NCBI GenBank assembly: GCA_030429625.1
Contig: JAUIFA010000004.1
Coordinates: 62,001-126,000, forward strand
Reading direction: 5' to 3'
DNA: 64,000 bases
Origin: Alphaproteobacteria bacterium
GTDB taxonomy: Bacteria; Pseudomonadota; Alphaproteobacteria; Rickettsiales; UBA8987
Position numbers and translations under genes: made by a program. Shown here piece after piece: positions 1 to 10,373 of the stretch. The notes below the pieces were generated by a model. It made no database searches and was not told the origin of the DNA. It saw only the letters and a list, made by a program, of their open reading frames with translations. Positions within the stretch are counted from its first letter, which is position 1. The number at the start of each line of letters is the position of its first letter.

Positions 1-1
1 T

Positions 2-841
2 GATGTAAATGCAGACGCAGACGGTGAAGGCCTAAACGCTGACAAAACTTACATCTACGTTGAAAACGACGAAATGGGTCGTGTTGAAGCCGGTAACAAT
101 ACTGACGCTGCAGCCGCTCTTAAAGTAGACGCTTCTTCTATCGCTGCTGCTACTGGCGGTATCGACGGTGATTTCTACGATTTCGCTAATCTTGCTGGTT
201 ACTGGGCAGCTCCTGATCTTCCAACAGCAAACGCTGCTGGTGTGACTGAAGACGCTACAAAAATCACTTACTACACTCCTCGTATGAGCGGTTTCCAAGT
301 AGGTGCTTCTTACACTCCAGACCAGGGTAATGGCGGTACGGCTTCAGGCTTCACCAGCGATACCAATGGCGACTTTGAAAACGTATTTAACCTAGGTGCA
401 AATTACGAAGGTTCTTACAATAGTGGTCTTGCCGTTCAAGCCTCTCTAACTGGCGAATTTGGTTCTTCTGAATCTGCAGCTACTGAGGATCTAAACGCTT
501 GGGCTCTTGGTACAGTTCTTACTTACCAAGGTTGGTCTCTAGCGGGTTCTTATGCGGATGCTGGCGAATCTGGTCTTGCCGTTGGTACTAACGCTGACCA
601 AACTTTCTGGACTCTTGGTGCTGCGTACGAAACTGGCCCTTATGGCGTTTCTGTAACGTACCTAGATTCTGAAGCAAACAGTCTTGATTTCAACAACATC
701 GTTGTAGGTGCTGACTATAAACTTGCACCAGGTCTTGTGCCTTACGTTGAAGTTAGCTTCTTTGGAACTGACGACAACAACGTGGCAACTACCGACAATG
801 ACGGTTCAGTTGTACTAGTTGGTGCTGAACTAAGCTTCTAA
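2..841 (+). CDS. Outer membrane porin, C-terminal part (5' truncated by window edge)
   Basis: The reading frame is open from base 2, so the true start lies outside the window. The visible ~279 residues are rich in Gly, Ala, Ser, Asn and Asp and show alternating beta-strand segments such as GFQVGASYTPD, WSLAGSYADAG and YGVSVTYLDSE. It ends in VVLVGAELSF, the terminal Phe typical of outer membrane beta-barrels inserted by BAM. This fits a general trimeric porin (Gram-negative porin / Porin_4 type) forming diffusion channels. Substrate specificity cannot be told from this fragment. The gene is followed by its own terminator and looks monocistronic. Confidence 0.8.
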   Translation, partial: DVNADADGEGLNADKTYIYVENDEMGRVEAGNNTDAAAALKVDASSIAAATGGIDGDFYDFANLAGYWAAPDLPTANAAGVTEDATKITYYTPRMSGFQVGASYTPDQGNGGTASGFTSDTNGDFENVFNLGANYEGSYNSGLAVQASLTGEFGSSESAATEDLNAWALGTVLTYQGWSLAGSYADAGESGLAVGTNADQTFWTLGAAYETGPYGVSVTYLDSEANSLDFNNIVVGADYKLAPGLVPYVEVSFFGTDDNNVATTDNDGSVVLVGAELSF

Positions 842-876
842 GCTTACTCAGACATCTTATCTCGTTAGGGGATTAT

Positions 877-905
877 AGGGCGTCTTTATGGCGCCCTTTC
901 TTTTT
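877..905 (+). terminator. Rho-independent terminator of the porin gene
   Basis: A six-base stem AGGGCG / CGCCCT with a 9-base loop is followed by TTCTTTTT. It sits 36 bases after the porin stop and before the next gene, so it most likely ends porin transcription. Confidence 0.75.
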
Positions 906-966
906 GCTTGTCATATGGGTTTTTGTCATTTAATAGTGGCGGGGAACATATAAAATGGGACGCGTT

Positions 967-1479
967 ATGAAATTTCCTCTTATTATTGTACTATCCATAC
1001 TCATACTGATTCAAGGCTGTAGCGGAATAACGCCCGATGAAAATCAAAGTTTTCCTGAAAGTACTGAAGACGCACGCCGTGCCAAGCGTGGTAAAATTTC
1101 TGGCGAGGGCGGCATTAAATTATTTGATTCCAGTTCTTCCGAGGATGACAGCTCTTCAGGCATCGGGGTTAACAGCTTCCTGTGGCGGGCTTCTTTGGAC
1201 GCACTGTCTTTTGCACCCCTCTCAAGCGTAGATCCCCTTGGTGGTGTCATTATCACGGAATGGTATGAAGATCCTGCTGCAAAGGGTGAAAAATTCAAAA
1301 TCAATGTTATTATTCTGGGTAAAAAGCTGCGTGCCGATGGCCTGCGTGTTTCTGTCTTTAAGAAAGCAAATAATAATGGCGTTTGGGAAGATGCTCCGAT
1401 TTCTACTGACCTTAATCGTCAGCTTGAGGATAAAATCCTCACACGTGCCCGCGAATTACGTATAAAAAGTGCCCAATAG
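967..1479 (+). CDS. DUF3576-like lipoprotein upstream of leuS
   Basis: 170 aa from the chosen ATG, giving [20 protein letters not shown]: a short basic start, a hydrophobic stretch and a lipobox-like IQGC, so probably an outer-membrane or periplasmic lipoprotein. An in-frame ATG at 955, preceded by GGGGA, would add four residues (MGRV) and is a real alternative. After an acidic/serine-rich linker (residues ~25-65) there is a compact domain ([34 protein letters not shown]) that I recognise as resembling the alphaproteobacterial DUF3576 family, which commonly sits just before leuS. Its function is unknown. The neighbourhood with leuS, lptE and holA fits the usual order and suggests one forward transcript. 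Confidence 0.7.
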   Translation: MKFPLIIVLSILILIQGCSGITPDENQSFPESTEDARRAKRGKISGEGGIKLFDSSSSEDDSSSGIGVNSFLWRASLDALSFAPLSSVDPLGGVIITEWYEDPAAKGEKFKINVIILGKKLRADGLRVSVFKKANNNGVWEDAPISTDLNRQLEDKILTRARELRIKSAQ

Positions 1480-1493
1480 CCACCGAAACAACT

Positions 1494-4070
1494 ATGACAT
1501 ATAACCCACAGACTATTGAGCCAAAATGGCAGAAATACTGGGAAGATAATCACTGTTTTAAAACGGATGTCTCTGACCCAGATAAAAAATACTATGTTTT
1601 AGAGATGTTTCCCTATCCTTCTGGGAAAATCCACATGGGCCATCTGCGTAATTACGCCATTGGGGATGTCATTGCCCGTTATAAGATGGCACAAGGTTAT
1701 AATGTGCTTCACCCAATGGGGTGGGACGCGTTTGGCCTTCCGGCGGAAAATGCCACCATTTCTTACAATAATAATCCGGCCAATAAAGATAAGAAAACCA
1801 CATCCGATTGGACGCATGGCAACATAGCGACCATGCGTGAACAATTAAAGTCCATCGGACTGTCTTATGACTGGTCGCGTGAATTTGCCACCTGTGATGT
1901 GGAATATTATCAACATGAACAACGTATGTTTCTTGATTTTTTGAAGAACGGGCTGGCTTACCAAAAAGAAGCGGTAGTCAATTGGGATCCCGTGGATCAA
2001 ACCGTGTTGGCCAATGAACAAGTCATTGACGGGCGGGGTTGGCGCTCAGGCGCATTGGTTGAGCGCAAAACACTGAAGCAGTGGTTCTTAAAAATCACTG
2101 ATTTTGCCGAAGATTTATTACAAGGACTGGGTAAACTGGAGAACTGGCCAGAACGTGTACGCCTGATGCAAGAAAAGTGGATTGGAAAATCACATGGAGC
2201 GCGTATCTTCTTCACGATTAAAGGCCGCAAAGAAACACTAGAAATCTTCACCACTCGCCCAGATACTTTATTTGGCGCCTCATTCTGTGCTATTGCCGCC
2301 GGACATCCTCTGGCCGCCGAACTTGCTATCAACAATGCTAGGCTTGCTAAATTTATAAAAGAGTGCAACGCCCTTGGCACGAGCACTGAAGCCATAGAAA
2401 AGGCCGAGAAGAGGGGGTTTGATACCGGACTAAAGGTTGAACATCCTTTTATTCAAAATGCCGAGCTACCGCTTTACGTCGCCAATTTCGTGCTCATGGA
2501 TTATGGTACTGGAGCTATTTTTGCCTGCCCAGCGCATGACCAGCGTGACCTTGACTTTGCCCACAAATATAATTTGCCCATTATCCCCGTGGTCGCCCCA
2601 GAAGGAAAAGAAGATTTTACCGTAGGGGAGGAGGCCTATACGGAAAATGGTATCCTTATTAATTCTGGTTTCTTAAACGGGATGACTGTGGAAGACGCTA
2701 AAAATACCGCCATAGAAAAACTCAATGAGCTTGGGATTGGGAACAAACAGACCACCTACCGCTTGCGTGACTGGGGCATTTCTCGTCAACGCTTCTGGGG
2801 CTGCCCTATTCCTATCATCCATTGCCATGGTTGCGGGATTGTTCCGGTTCCGGAATCTGAACTTCCTGTGCAACTACCCAACGACGTTATCCTTGATGGA
2901 AAACAGGGAGGAAATCCTCTTGACCTGCATCCCACATGGAAACACACACATTGCCCTAAATGTGGGAAGGATGCGCTCAGGGAAACCGACACATTTGATA
3001 CGTTCTTTGAGTCATCCTGGTACTTTTTCCGCTATATTACGCCAAAATCCAAAAACGGGCTGGACAAAGAGGCCATCAATCAATGGCTTCCCGTGGATCA
3101 GTATATTGGCGGTATTGAACATGCGGTATTGCATTTGCTTTATTCTCGGTTCTTTACCCGCGCCCTTAAAAAATGTAGCTACCATGATGTGGATGAACCG
3201 TTTAGTGGCTTGCTCACACAAGGGATGGTCTGCCATGAAACCTATCAGGACGCACAAGGCAACTGGCTGTATCCCAATGAGATTGAAAAATCTTCTCAGG
3301 GCTATGTCACAAAAGACGGAAAGCCCGTCACAGTTGGCCCCTCCATTAAAATGTCAAAATCTAAGAATAATGTTGTAGACCCAGCAGGAATAGTTGATCA
3401 TTACGGAGCCGATACAGCCCGTCTGTTTATGCTGTCCGACTCCCCACCAGAACGGGATCTTGAATGGTCAGACGCAGGAGTAGATGGTGCGCATCGCTAC
3501 TTAACGCGTCTGTGGAGCTTGGCAGAAAAAAGAGCGGCTTTCGCTCAACCCAACCCGGAATTATTGGAGTCTCTGGACGGTGAATTACTTGAATTACGAA
3601 AATTTGCTCACAAAACCATTGCCGGTGTTGAAGATAATCTTAATCATTTTCACCTCAACAAAGCCGTTGCAAGAATACGTGAATTAACAAATCTGCTGGA
3701 AAAAGTTGCAGTGGATGAGCCTTCCAGCCAGGCCGTATTCGACGAAGCATTTGTTTTTTCTCTAAAACTTCTTAGCCCAATGACCCCTCATATTATTGCT
3801 GAAATCTGGGAAAATCTTGGATACCAACATGCCCAACTAACCCTCTGGCCACAAGCAATTACCGAGCTTCTCAGCGACGATATGGTCACCATTGCCATCC
3901 AAGTTAATGGAAAGCTAAGAACAACCTTGGAACTTGCAAAAGATTGTGATAAAAGGGAAGCAGAAGAACGTGCCTTGGCTTGTGATGCGGTGAAACATCA
4001 CATCGAAGGAAAAGAAATTAGAAAAATAATCGTCGTACCCAATAGGATTGTTAATGTTGTTGCTGCGTAA
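1494..4070 (+). CDS. leuS: Leucyl-tRNA synthetase
   Basis: Cytoplasmic class Ia synthetase that charges tRNA-Leu with leucine using ATP. The 858-aa length is normal for bacterial LeuRS. The HIGH signature appears as HMGH (residues 47-50) after FPYPSGKI, and the KMSKS loop is intact at residues 619-623 ([13 protein letters not shown]). The CP1 editing domain is visible around residues 230-420, with TTRPDTLFG and the editing-site segment [16 protein letters not shown], so mischarged tRNA should be proofread. A Cys-rich zinc-type insertion (CHGCG, CPKCG) lies near residues 445-490. The start [16 protein letters not shown] matches the family. Its 3' end overlaps lptE. Confidence 0.98.
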   Translation: MTYNPQTIEPKWQKYWEDNHCFKTDVSDPDKKYYVLEMFPYPSGKIHMGHLRNYAIGDVIARYKMAQGYNVLHPMGWDAFGLPAENATISYNNNPANKDKKTTSDWTHGNIATMREQLKSIGLSYDWSREFATCDVEYYQHEQRMFLDFLKNGLAYQKEAVVNWDPVDQTVLANEQVIDGRGWRSGALVERKTLKQWFLKITDFAEDLLQGLGKLENWPERVRLMQEKWIGKSHGARIFFTIKGRKETLEIFTTRPDTLFGASFCAIAAGHPLAAELAINNARLAKFIKECNALGTSTEAIEKAEKRGFDTGLKVEHPFIQNAELPLYVANFVLMDYGTGAIFACPAHDQRDLDFAHKYNLPIIPVVAPEGKEDFTVGEEAYTENGILINSGFLNGMTVEDAKNTAIEKLNELGIGNKQTTYRLRDWGISRQRFWGCPIPIIHCHGCGIVPVPESELPVQLPNDVILDGKQGGNPLDLHPTWKHTHCPKCGKDALRETDTFDTFFESSWYFFRYITPKSKNGLDKEAINQWLPVDQYIGGIEHAVLHLLYSRFFTRALKKCSYHDVDEPFSGLLTQGMVCHETYQDAQGNWLYPNEIEKSSQGYVTKDGKPVTVGPSIKMSKSKNNVVDPAGIVDHYGADTARLFMLSDSPPERDLEWSDAGVDGAHRYLTRLWSLAEKRAAFAQPNPELLESLDGELLELRKFAHKTIAGVEDNLNHFHLNKAVARIRELTNLLEKVAVDEPSSQAVFDEAFVFSLKLLSPMTPHIIAEIWENLGYQHAQLTLWPQAITELLSDDMVTIAIQVNGKLRTTLELAKDCDKREAEERALACDAVKHHIEGKEIRKIIVVPNRIVNVVAA

Positions 4071-4569
4071 ATGTAAACCGATTTGTCTGACTCTGATGGT
4101 TTTGTCTGTGTTTTTTGTTCAATCCTGTAACCTTCGCCCTATTCATGCAAAGGGGGATGCCTCGGTTTCAGACGATTTGCGTCATGTGTCTGTGCACATC
4201 ATTGAATTTGGCCGTGCGGGTCAACAATTGCGTACGCGGCTGGAAAATCTGCTAGATCCGGGTACAACTTCTTCAGACAAGCAGTATGATCTCTACATTG
4301 ACCTCAACAGCAAGAAAAACGCACTGGCCATTGAACAAGATGCAGAAATTACCCGTTACAACATGGTGTTAAGCGCAAATATAACCCTGAAGAACCGCGC
4401 CAATGAAAAGATTATCTTCAAGGATAAGAGCGAAATTGTTGGCAGTTATAGCTCTGATAGTTCAGAATTTGCTATCTATACCATTGAAGCGGATACGCTG
4501 AACCGTTTGATTAAAGAAGCTGCTGAGGACATACGTTTACGTCTTTCAAATTACTTCATAAATCAGTAA
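4054..4569 (+). CDS. lptE: LPS-assembly lipoprotein LptE
   Basis: 171 aa. LptE plugs the LptD barrel and helps insert lipopolysaccharide into the outer leaflet. The sequence starts with a basic residue-containing leader and hydrophobic core ending in VQSC, giving a lipidated Cys at residue 24, followed by NLRPIHA, close to the CGFxP/LRP start of mature LptE proteins. The rest is a small alpha/beta fold with little recognisable motif, as is normal for this divergent family. I chose ATG 4054 over an in-frame TTG six bases earlier because AGGA at 4044-4047 is spaced correctly for it. The start overlaps the leuS end by 17 bases; leuS-lptE-holA is the standard order. Confidence 0.85.
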   Translation: MLLLRKCKPICLTLMVLSVFFVQSCNLRPIHAKGDASVSDDLRHVSVHIIEFGRAGQQLRTRLENLLDPGTTSSDKQYDLYIDLNSKKNALAIEQDAEITRYNMVLSANITLKNRANEKIIFKDKSEIVGSYSSDSSEFAIYTIEADTLNRLIKEAAEDIRLRLSNYFINQ

Positions 4570-4571
4570 CA

Positions 4572-5600
4572 ATGAAAGTCCCTGCACAAAAAATTGAAAG
4601 CTTTATTGCCTCTCCAGACAGCACTATTAGGTCTGCGCTAATTTATGGCCCCGATGTGGGGCTAATATCGCAGCGTAGTTCTACGCTTATGAAATGGGCA
4701 GCAGAAGACATCAACGATCCCTTTAATGTGGTAGAAATTCATTGTACAGCGCTGTCACAGACCCCATCCTTAATTGCCGATGAGTTGGCATCAATCAGCC
4801 TGATGGGCGGTCGCAGGCTGGTCATTGTCAAAGAGGCAGGAAACAGCCATAGTAGTATCCTAAAATCCGCTTTAGAAGCCTCCTTTTCCTCTGAACAAGC
4901 CTTTCTTCTGGTCATGGCGGGAGATCTAAAGCCCGGCAGCCTTAGAAGCCTTTTTGAAAACAGAGATGATTGTGCGGCCATTGCCTGCTATCAGGACGAC
5001 GTACGTGGCTTAACACATGTCGTGTCACAAAAACTTCTCTCTATGGGCATGTCCTTTGATCCTGATGTTTGTGCCTATGTCGCAATGAATTCACAAGGCG
5101 ATCGGATGGTCGTTCTGAGCGAAATTGAAAAACTATGCCTATTTCTAGGGGATAAGAAATACGTGTCCCTGGACGACGCTAAGTCTGTTATTGGGGAAAC
5201 AACCCAATCTCACCTAGACGACATCTGCAACGCCATTGCTATGGGGAATCACGGCCATCTGGAGCACCATTTACGAAAGGCTTTGTCGCAAGGAATTATG
5301 CCCATTGTTATTTTACGCTCAGTTGGCCGGTTTTTCAGCCGTATTCAGCTTACCCATGGGCTTATATTAAAAGGAAATACACCGGAAAACGCCTTAAAGC
5401 AGCTGCGTCCACCGGTGTTCTTTAAGCAACTTCCTCTTTTTAAACAGTTCCTTAATAAGTTTTCATCCACACATATGTCACGCTTGTGGCCGATCATTGA
5501 CGAACTCTATCATGCAGAACTTGAATGTAAGAAAACGGGTCGTAATGCCAATCTAATGTGTAGCCGTTCCCTGATGAAGATCACGTCCCTAAGCAAATAG
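4572..5600 (+). CDS. holA: DNA polymerase III subunit delta
   Basis: 342 aa, the family's usual length. Delta is the clamp-loader subunit that opens the beta sliding clamp. The N-terminal part carries the family features ALIYGPDVGLISQRS, in place of a functional Walker A, and SLMGGRRLVIVKEA. The C-terminal third (IMPIVILRSVGRFFSRIQLTHGLILKG, then ELYHAELECKKTG) matches the helical collar domain. It starts two bases after the lptE stop, so the two are very likely translationally coupled. It ends directly against the convergent ankyrin gene with no gap. Confidence 0.93.
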   Translation: MKVPAQKIESFIASPDSTIRSALIYGPDVGLISQRSSTLMKWAAEDINDPFNVVEIHCTALSQTPSLIADELASISLMGGRRLVIVKEAGNSHSSILKSALEASFSSEQAFLLVMAGDLKPGSLRSLFENRDDCAAIACYQDDVRGLTHVVSQKLLSMGMSFDPDVCAYVAMNSQGDRMVVLSEIEKLCLFLGDKKYVSLDDAKSVIGETTQSHLDDICNAIAMGNHGHLEHHLRKALSQGIMPIVILRSVGRFFSRIQLTHGLILKGNTPENALKQLRPPVFFKQLPLFKQFLNKFSSTHMSRLWPIIDELYHAELECKKTGRNANLMCSRSLMKITSLSK

Positions 5601-6119
5601 CTACTTAGCTTTATATTCCCTAAGAAGCTTTTCTTTCTTGATGATGGATCCACCATATGTGTGGACAATATCAAGTACCCGGTTGCCTTTATTGTCTTTT
5701 ATGTTTGGATCTGCCCCATTTTCTAACAACAGTTCCATCATGTCGGTGTTGTCTTTCTTATCGTACCGCGTCATGTGCAGCGGCGTTCTTCCTTTATTGT
5801 CTCTGGCGTTGACATCTGCTCCATCTTCAATCAAACGGCGCACCATTCCTATGTCACCGTAGCGCACTGCAATGTGCAGCTTGGTACGCCCAAACTCATC
5901 TGTTGATTTTGCCTCAAATGTGTTGATGGCATCTTCAATTTTAGGAGGCATATCTTCCTCTTCACCATCATCTTCACCGCCGATAAAATAGTATCCGGCA
6001 AAGCCAATCACCGCTATCATAATAATCATCGGCATCATGCTGCCTCGCCCAGAGTACGACCCCGCCCGCGTGATGGGATCAAAAATCGTTACAAACAGCA
6101 GAAGCAGTGCCCTTCTCAT
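5601..6119 (-). CDS. Membrane-anchored ankyrin-repeat protein, last gene of the par operon
   Basis: 172 aa. A hydrophobic N-terminal part (LLLLFVTIF, then MMPMIIMIAVIGFAGYYFI at ~28-46) gives one or two membrane segments. An acidic linker (GGEDDGEEEDMPP) follows, then two to three ankyrin repeats: TKLHIAVRYGDIGMVRRLIEDGADVNARD, TPLHM...MELLLENGADPNIKD and a degenerate last one. Ankyrin repeats bind proteins, so it probably presents a binding surface at the membrane; the partner is unknown. The start codon overlaps the parB stop by one base (TAATG), indicating coupling to parB. An internal Met at residue 28 is a possible alternative start that would keep only the second hydrophobic segment. 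Confidence 0.8.
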   Translation of the reverse strand: MRRALLLLFVTIFDPITRAGSYSGRGSMMPMIIMIAVIGFAGYYFIGGEDDGEEEDMPPKIEDAINTFEAKSTDEFGRTKLHIAVRYGDIGMVRRLIEDGADVNARDNKGRTPLHMTRYDKKDNTDMMELLLENGADPNIKDNKGNRVLDIVHTYGGSIIKKEKLLREYKAK

Positions 6120-6988
6120 TATTGCCCCATGATTTTACTTAAAATTATGTCGAGCTCCTCAAGTGAGTTGTAGGAAATGGTGACATTACCACCCTCACCT
6201 TTGTTAGTAATGCGCACCTTATGTCCTACTTTCTTGGAAATTTCTTCTTCTAAGCTGCTAACTTCCGGATCACGAATTGCTTTTTGCAAGCTTTCGCCCT
6301 TTAACATCCGCTTGATCAACGCCTCCGTCTGGCGCACGTTAAGCTCCTTCTTGATAATAACATCGGCAATAATTTGTGGCTCTTCTGCCCCCAGAAGCGC
6401 CCGAGCGTGCCCCGCAGAAATCTTATCTTCATTGATATATTCCTTTACTTTCTCTGGCAATAACAACAAACGAACCGTGTTAGCAATAGCGCTTCTGCTC
6501 TTACCAATGACGTCGGACAATGCCTCTTGTGTGTAGCCGAATTCCTCCATTAGACGTGAATACCCTTCAGCGACTTCCAAGGCGGTTAGATCCTGCCTCT
6601 GGACATTTTCCACAATAGCTACTTCTAAAGCTTCTTTGTCATCAAGGTTCTTTACAATGACGGGAACGCTCTTCAAACCGCAGATTTTTGATGCACGCCA
6701 ACGACGCTCACCGGCAATGATTTCATAACCATCTTTTCCTGATTCTCTAACCAAAATTGGCTGGAACACACCATTCTTACGGATAGAGTCTGCCAGTTCG
6801 TGAATTTCTTCTTCGCCAAAGAATTGCCGTGGCTGAAATTTACCCGGCACTACTTTGTCGATATCAACGTCGAGAATGGAAGCTTTATAACTGTCTTCTT
6901 CCACACGCTCACTGCCCGAAGATGCCGCTCTTGGCTTGGGTTTTTCTGAGATCAGTGCCCCTAAACCTTTTCCTAAACCTTTTGACAT
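6119..6988 (-). CDS. parB: Chromosome partitioning protein ParB
   Basis: 289 aa. ParB binds parS centromere sites, spreads as a CTP-dependent clamp and works with ParA to segregate the origin region. The start MSKGLGKGLGALIS is the family's classic opening. The CTP/nuclease-like domain carries the GERRWRA motif (residues 93-99), the segment ENVQRQDL follows, and the helix-turn-helix lies around residues 145-185 (YTQEALSDVIGKSRSAIANTVRLL), with the ISAGHARALL segment after it. The C-terminus supplies the dimerisation domain. It lies 10 bases downstream of parA and is coupled to the ankyrin gene. Three parS sites lie 2-3.5 kb away in the same operon. Confidence 0.97.
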   Translation of the reverse strand: MSKGLGKGLGALISEKPKPRAASSGSERVEEDSYKASILDVDIDKVVPGKFQPRQFFGEEEIHELADSIRKNGVFQPILVRESGKDGYEIIAGERRWRASKICGLKSVPVIVKNLDDKEALEVAIVENVQRQDLTALEVAEGYSRLMEEFGYTQEALSDVIGKSRSAIANTVRLLLLPEKVKEYINEDKISAGHARALLGAEEPQIIADVIIKKELNVRQTEALIKRMLKGESLQKAIRDPEVSSLEEEISKKVGHKVRITNKGEGGNVTISYNSLEELDIILSKIMGQ

Positions 6989-6998
6989 GATTTTACCC

Positions 6999-7793
6999 CT
7001 ATCCTCCTTCCATTAATTTTATTTTTTTTAATACTTCCTTAGCAAGATCCAAATAGGCCTGTGCACCGACAGAACGATGATCATAGATAATGGCCGGCTT
7101 GCCGTGGGATGGAGCTTCTGAGAGCCTCACATTGCGCGGAATAACCGTTTTAAAAAGCTTTTCTCCAAGATATTCCCGTACATCATTCTCTACCTCTGTA
7201 GTCAAATTATTACGCTTGTCATACATTGTCAAAACAACCCCAAGAATGTCCAATTCAGGATTGAGGTTGTTTTGTACCAGATCAATGGTTTGCAGAAGAT
7301 GTGCAAGCCCCTCAAGGGCATAAAACTCGCATTGCAGCGGCACAATGACTGATGTCGAGGCTGCCAGTGCGTTTATTGTGAGCAGGCTTAGAGAAGGAGG
7401 AGTATCAAGAAGAATGTAATCGTAATGATTTTCTGTGTCGTTTATTGCGTCTTTGATAATAAATTCCCGGTCGTCTAAATCCGCAATTTCTAGATCAATG
7501 GCAGAAAGATCCACCACAGATGGAATCAACATCAACCCTGGAATCATTGTTTTTACGGTTGCCTGATCGGTTGAACATTTGTTCAGCATCACATCATAGG
7601 CATTGAACTCCCGGTCGGCTTCACCTACTCCTAGGCCTGTGCTTGCATTGCCCTGCGGGTCAAGATCAATGAGCAGCACCTTTTTACCCACCGCCGCAAT
7701 GCCCGTAGCAAGGTTTATGGTCGTAGTCGTTTTACCCACTCCCCCTTTCTGGTTGGCAATTGAAATAATATGACATTCTGTGTTTCTAGCCAT
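6999..7793 (-). CDS. parA: Chromosome partitioning ATPase ParA (Soj type)
   Basis: 264 aa, a typical chromosomal ParA/Soj. It is a deviant-Walker ATPase that forms DNA-bound dimers and drives movement of ParB-parS complexes. The deviant Walker A is KGGVGKTT (residues 16-23), including the signature first lysine; Walker B-type DYILLDTPPS and the LIDLDPQGN motif are present. There is no N-terminal DNA-binding domain of the plasmid P1 type, which agrees with a chromosomal role. The start overlaps the end of rsmG by eight bases, and parB follows after ten bases, so rsmG-parA-parB is one transcriptional unit. Confidence 0.97.
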   Translation of the reverse strand: MARNTECHIISIANQKGGVGKTTTTINLATGIAAVGKKVLLIDLDPQGNASTGLGVGEADREFNAYDVMLNKCSTDQATVKTMIPGLMLIPSVVDLSAIDLEIADLDDREFIIKDAINDTENHYDYILLDTPPSLSLLTINALAASTSVIVPLQCEFYALEGLAHLLQTIDLVQNNLNPELDILGVVLTMYDKRNNLTTEVENDVREYLGEKLFKTVIPRNVRLSEAPSHGKPAIIYDHRSVGAQAYLDLAKEVLKKIKLMEGG

Positions 7794-8433
7794 TCTTCTT
7801 TGTCACCTTCTCAACAATCATGATGTTCCCCTCATTGTCCCCGACCATACTCGGCTTTAATTGATAAGAAAACTCCCATTTCATTGAAGCCTCTTCAATT
7901 TCTTTATGTATATTACACCCTTTTGGAAGGATACATAAAGTATCTTTTTCACCTTCTTGATAAATAAAAGGAAGAATATAGGAGAAGAGTGACCCTAATG
8001 GCGCAAAGGCTCTGGCCGTAATCACATCACTTTTCCAGGGGGATATGGCTTCAATGCGCTGATTATAAACCACCACTCTTGCGCCCGTAAGGCGGACAGC
8101 CTCCTGCATAAAGCTGGCCTTTTTCCCGACTGATTCAATGGCACGCACCTGCTTTATATGGTTTTCTTCCGCCAGAATGGCCAAAACAAGCGCTGGAAGC
8201 CCCGCCCCAGAGCCAAAATCCGTTAGGGTCTGGGTATTTTTAGGAACATATTGTACTAGCTGAGCAGAATCTACGATATGACGTTGCCAGATATCTGCTT
8301 CTGTGGCTCTCCCAATAAGGTTAATTTTCTGATTCCACTTAAGCAAAAGGTTAACATAGTCTAGTAGCGCCCGTTTCTTCGCTGAATTAAGTGGAAAAAG
8401 TTGCTCTATCTGAGAAAAAGCCGCCTCTTGCAT
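7786..8433 (-). CDS. rsmG: 16S rRNA (guanine527-N7)-methyltransferase RsmG (GidB)
   Basis: 215 aa. It methylates N7 of G527 in 16S rRNA with S-adenosylmethionine. The SAM-binding loop is DFGSGAGLPA (starting at residue 72), preceded by the family signature WNQKINLIGRATEADIWQRHIVDS. The conserved TARAFAPL segment follows around residue 135. The product is a free cytoplasmic Rossmann enzyme. mnmG lies 10 bases upstream in the same direction and parA overlaps the 3' end, reproducing the common gidA-gidB-parA-parB order. Confidence 0.96.
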   Translation of the reverse strand: MQEAAFSQIEQLFPLNSAKKRALLDYVNLLLKWNQKINLIGRATEADIWQRHIVDSAQLVQYVPKNTQTLTDFGSGAGLPALVLAILAEENHIKQVRAIESVGKKASFMQEAVRLTGARVVVYNQRIEAISPWKSDVITARAFAPLGSLFSYILPFIYQEGEKDTLCILPKGCNIHKEIEEASMKWEFSYQLKPSMVGDNEGNIMIVEKVTKKNG

Positions 8434-8443
8434 TACCGCTCCC

Positions 8444-10306
8444 TTATGCCGCCCTGCGACTTAAATGCGCCAACAGTGCCGTAATTGCTGCAGGAGTCAC
8501 CCCAGGAATACGCCCCGCACCTCCAATGGTGGCTGGCTGACAGCGTTGTAGTTTTTCACGCACCTCATTGGATAGGCTTTTGATTGTGTTATAATCAAAA
8601 TTATCCGGAATACGTAGATTTTCATCTTTCTTAAATTGGCGGATATCGCTTTCCTGCCTTTGCAAATATCCCGAATATTGCGCCTCTATTTCTAATTGTT
8701 GAATAATATGACTTTCTGTTTCTTTTAATTCCGGCCAGATGTTCTGCAACGTGACAAACGTAACGTCCGGATGGGCGAGGAGCTTCATAGCATCGCGCTT
8801 GATACCATCAAGCTTAATGTTTACACCATGTTCTTTGGCAACATTAGGAGTAATCTGTAGCTTCTTGAGTGTTTCACGTGAAACATTCAAGCGGCGCAGC
8901 TTATCCTCAAAGCTGTTTTTGCGCTCCTGACTTGCAATATTATGCTCGATGATTCTGGGCGTAAGTCGCAGATCTGCATTGTCTGCTCTGAGGGTTAGGC
9001 GATATTCCGCCCGCGAGGTGAACATACGATACGGCTCTTGCGTCCCCAAAGTAATTAGATCATCGATCATCACCCCTATATAGGCCTCTGAACGATCGAG
9101 AGTGAATTCCTCCCCTCCCATCACCTTTAGCCCCGCATTAAGCCCGGCAACAAGCCCTTGGGCGGCTGCCTCTTCATATCCAGTAGTGCCATTTATCTGT
9201 CCGGCAAGGTAAAGGTTATTTTGTTTTTTCACTTCAAGGGTAGGCCTCAGCTCCCTTGGGTCAACATAATCATATTCAATCGCATAGCCATATTGTAATA
9301 TCTCAACATCTTCCAGCCCCTGAATTTCATGGATCATTTTATCCTGAACGTCTATTGGCAGAGATGTAGAAATACCATTGGGGTAAATAATATGACCACA
9401 AGAGCTTTCTGGCAACCCTTCCGGCTCAAGGAATATCTGATGCCTGTCGCGCTGAGAAAAGCGCATTACCTTATCCTCAATGGAAGGGCAGTAGCGCGGA
9501 CCCACGCTACCAATTTGCCCTGAATACATCGGAGCTCTGTCGATATTATCGTAAATATGTTGGTGCATTTGCGGATTGGTATAAGTGATGTAGCACTTAA
9601 TTTGCGGAACCCTAACCTTGTCAGTCATGGTAGAAAACGGCACAGGAATTTCATCCCCTGGCTGCTCCTCAAGGCCCTCCCAATGGATTGTGTCCGCTTT
9701 TAATCGAGCCGGCGTTCCTGTCTTTAAACGCCCCAGATGTAACCCCATATTCCCTAAGGTTTTCGAAAGGCCTTTGCACGGAGCCTCCCCAACTCTTCCA
9801 GCTGGCGTTTGTTCCTCCCCTCGATGAATCACCCCCTGAAGGAAGGTGCCTGTGGTCAGAACCACCGCCTTAGCCTCAATTTTTTCTCCCGAACCAAGAA
9901 CCACCGAGGCAATCTCATCGTCTTGTATTTCTATGTCTTCTGCCCCACCCTCTAAAAGCGTTAGGTTAGGGTAATTTCCCAACAAATCCTGCATTTCTTT
10001 TTTATACAACTCTCGATCCGCCTGTGCGCGAGGCCCCCACACTGCCGGCCCCTTGCTTTGGTTAAGCATGCGATAATGGATGCCCGCCTTATCAATCACC
10101 CGCGCCATAACCCCATCTAACGCGTCCACCTCACGCACTAATGTGCCCTTTGCCACCCCACCAATGGCAGGATTGCACGACATTTCGCCTATGGTTTCTC
10201 TTTTGTGGGTTAAGAGCGCTGTTTTCGCTCCCGTACGTGCGGATGCGGCCGCCGCTTCACAACCCGCATGTCCTCCACCTATCACCACCACATCAAATTT
10301 CTGCAT
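8444..10306 (-). CDS. mnmG: tRNA uridine-34 carboxymethylaminomethyl modification enzyme MnmG (GidA)
   Basis: 620 aa. With MnmE it installs the cmnm5 group on wobble U34 of certain tRNAs, using FAD, NADH and methylene-THF. The N-terminal FAD site is GGGHAG (residues 10-15 of [19 protein letters not shown]), with [13 protein letters not shown] and the [10 protein letters not shown] signature further on. The C-terminal helical domain ends [18 protein letters not shown] chose ATG 10306; a GTG three codons upstream (10315) is the alternative, but neither has a clear ribosome site. One perfect parS site lies inside the coding sequence (8870-8885), and two lie just upstream between mnmG and mnmE. 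Confidence 0.97.
   Translation of the reverse strand: MQKFDVVVIGGGHAGCEAAAASARTGAKTALLTHKRETIGEMSCNPAIGGVAKGTLVREVDALDGVMARVIDKAGIHYRMLNQSKGPAVWGPRAQADRELYKKEMQDLLGNYPNLTLLEGGAEDIEIQDDEIASVVLGSGEKIEAKAVVLTTGTFLQGVIHRGEEQTPAGRVGEAPCKGLSKTLGNMGLHLGRLKTGTPARLKADTIHWEGLEEQPGDEIPVPFSTMTDKVRVPQIKCYITYTNPQMHQHIYDNIDRAPMYSGQIGSVGPRYCPSIEDKVMRFSQRDRHQIFLEPEGLPESSCGHIIYPNGISTSLPIDVQDKMIHEIQGLEDVEILQYGYAIEYDYVDPRELRPTLEVKKQNNLYLAGQINGTTGYEEAAAQGLVAGLNAGLKVMGGEEFTLDRSEAYIGVMIDDLITLGTQEPYRMFTSRAEYRLTLRADNADLRLTPRIIEHNIASQERKNSFEDKLRRLNVSRETLKKLQITPNVAKEHGVNIKLDGIKRDAMKLLAHPDVTFVTLQNIWPELKETESHIIQQLEIEAQYSGYLQRQESDIRQFKKDENLRIPDNFDYNTIKSLSNEVREKLQRCQPATIGGAGRIPGVTPAAITALLAHLSRRAA
8870..8885. other. parS site, inside mnmG
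   Basis: Perfect 16-bp palindrome TGTTTCACGTGAAACA, the canonical ParB-binding centromere sequence. It lies within the mnmG coding region, about 1.9 kb from parB and 28 kb from the putative origin. Confidence 0.95.
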
Positions 10307-10319
10307 TTTTCTCACTCAT

Positions 10320-10335
10320 TGTTTCACGTGAAACA
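10320..10335. other. parS site, just upstream of mnmG
   Basis: Perfect 16-bp palindrome TGTTTCACGTGAAACA, 14 bases upstream of the mnmG ATG. ParB bound here could also affect mnmG transcription, which is inference. Confidence 0.95.
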
Positions 10336-10373
10336 ATAGCTCCTCTATAGTATTATACAAATCTTTTTTGAAA

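Noticed and set aside
2725-3378. 217-codon forward frame inside leuS
   Set aside because: Shadow of leuS in another frame; leuS has all family motifs across this segment.
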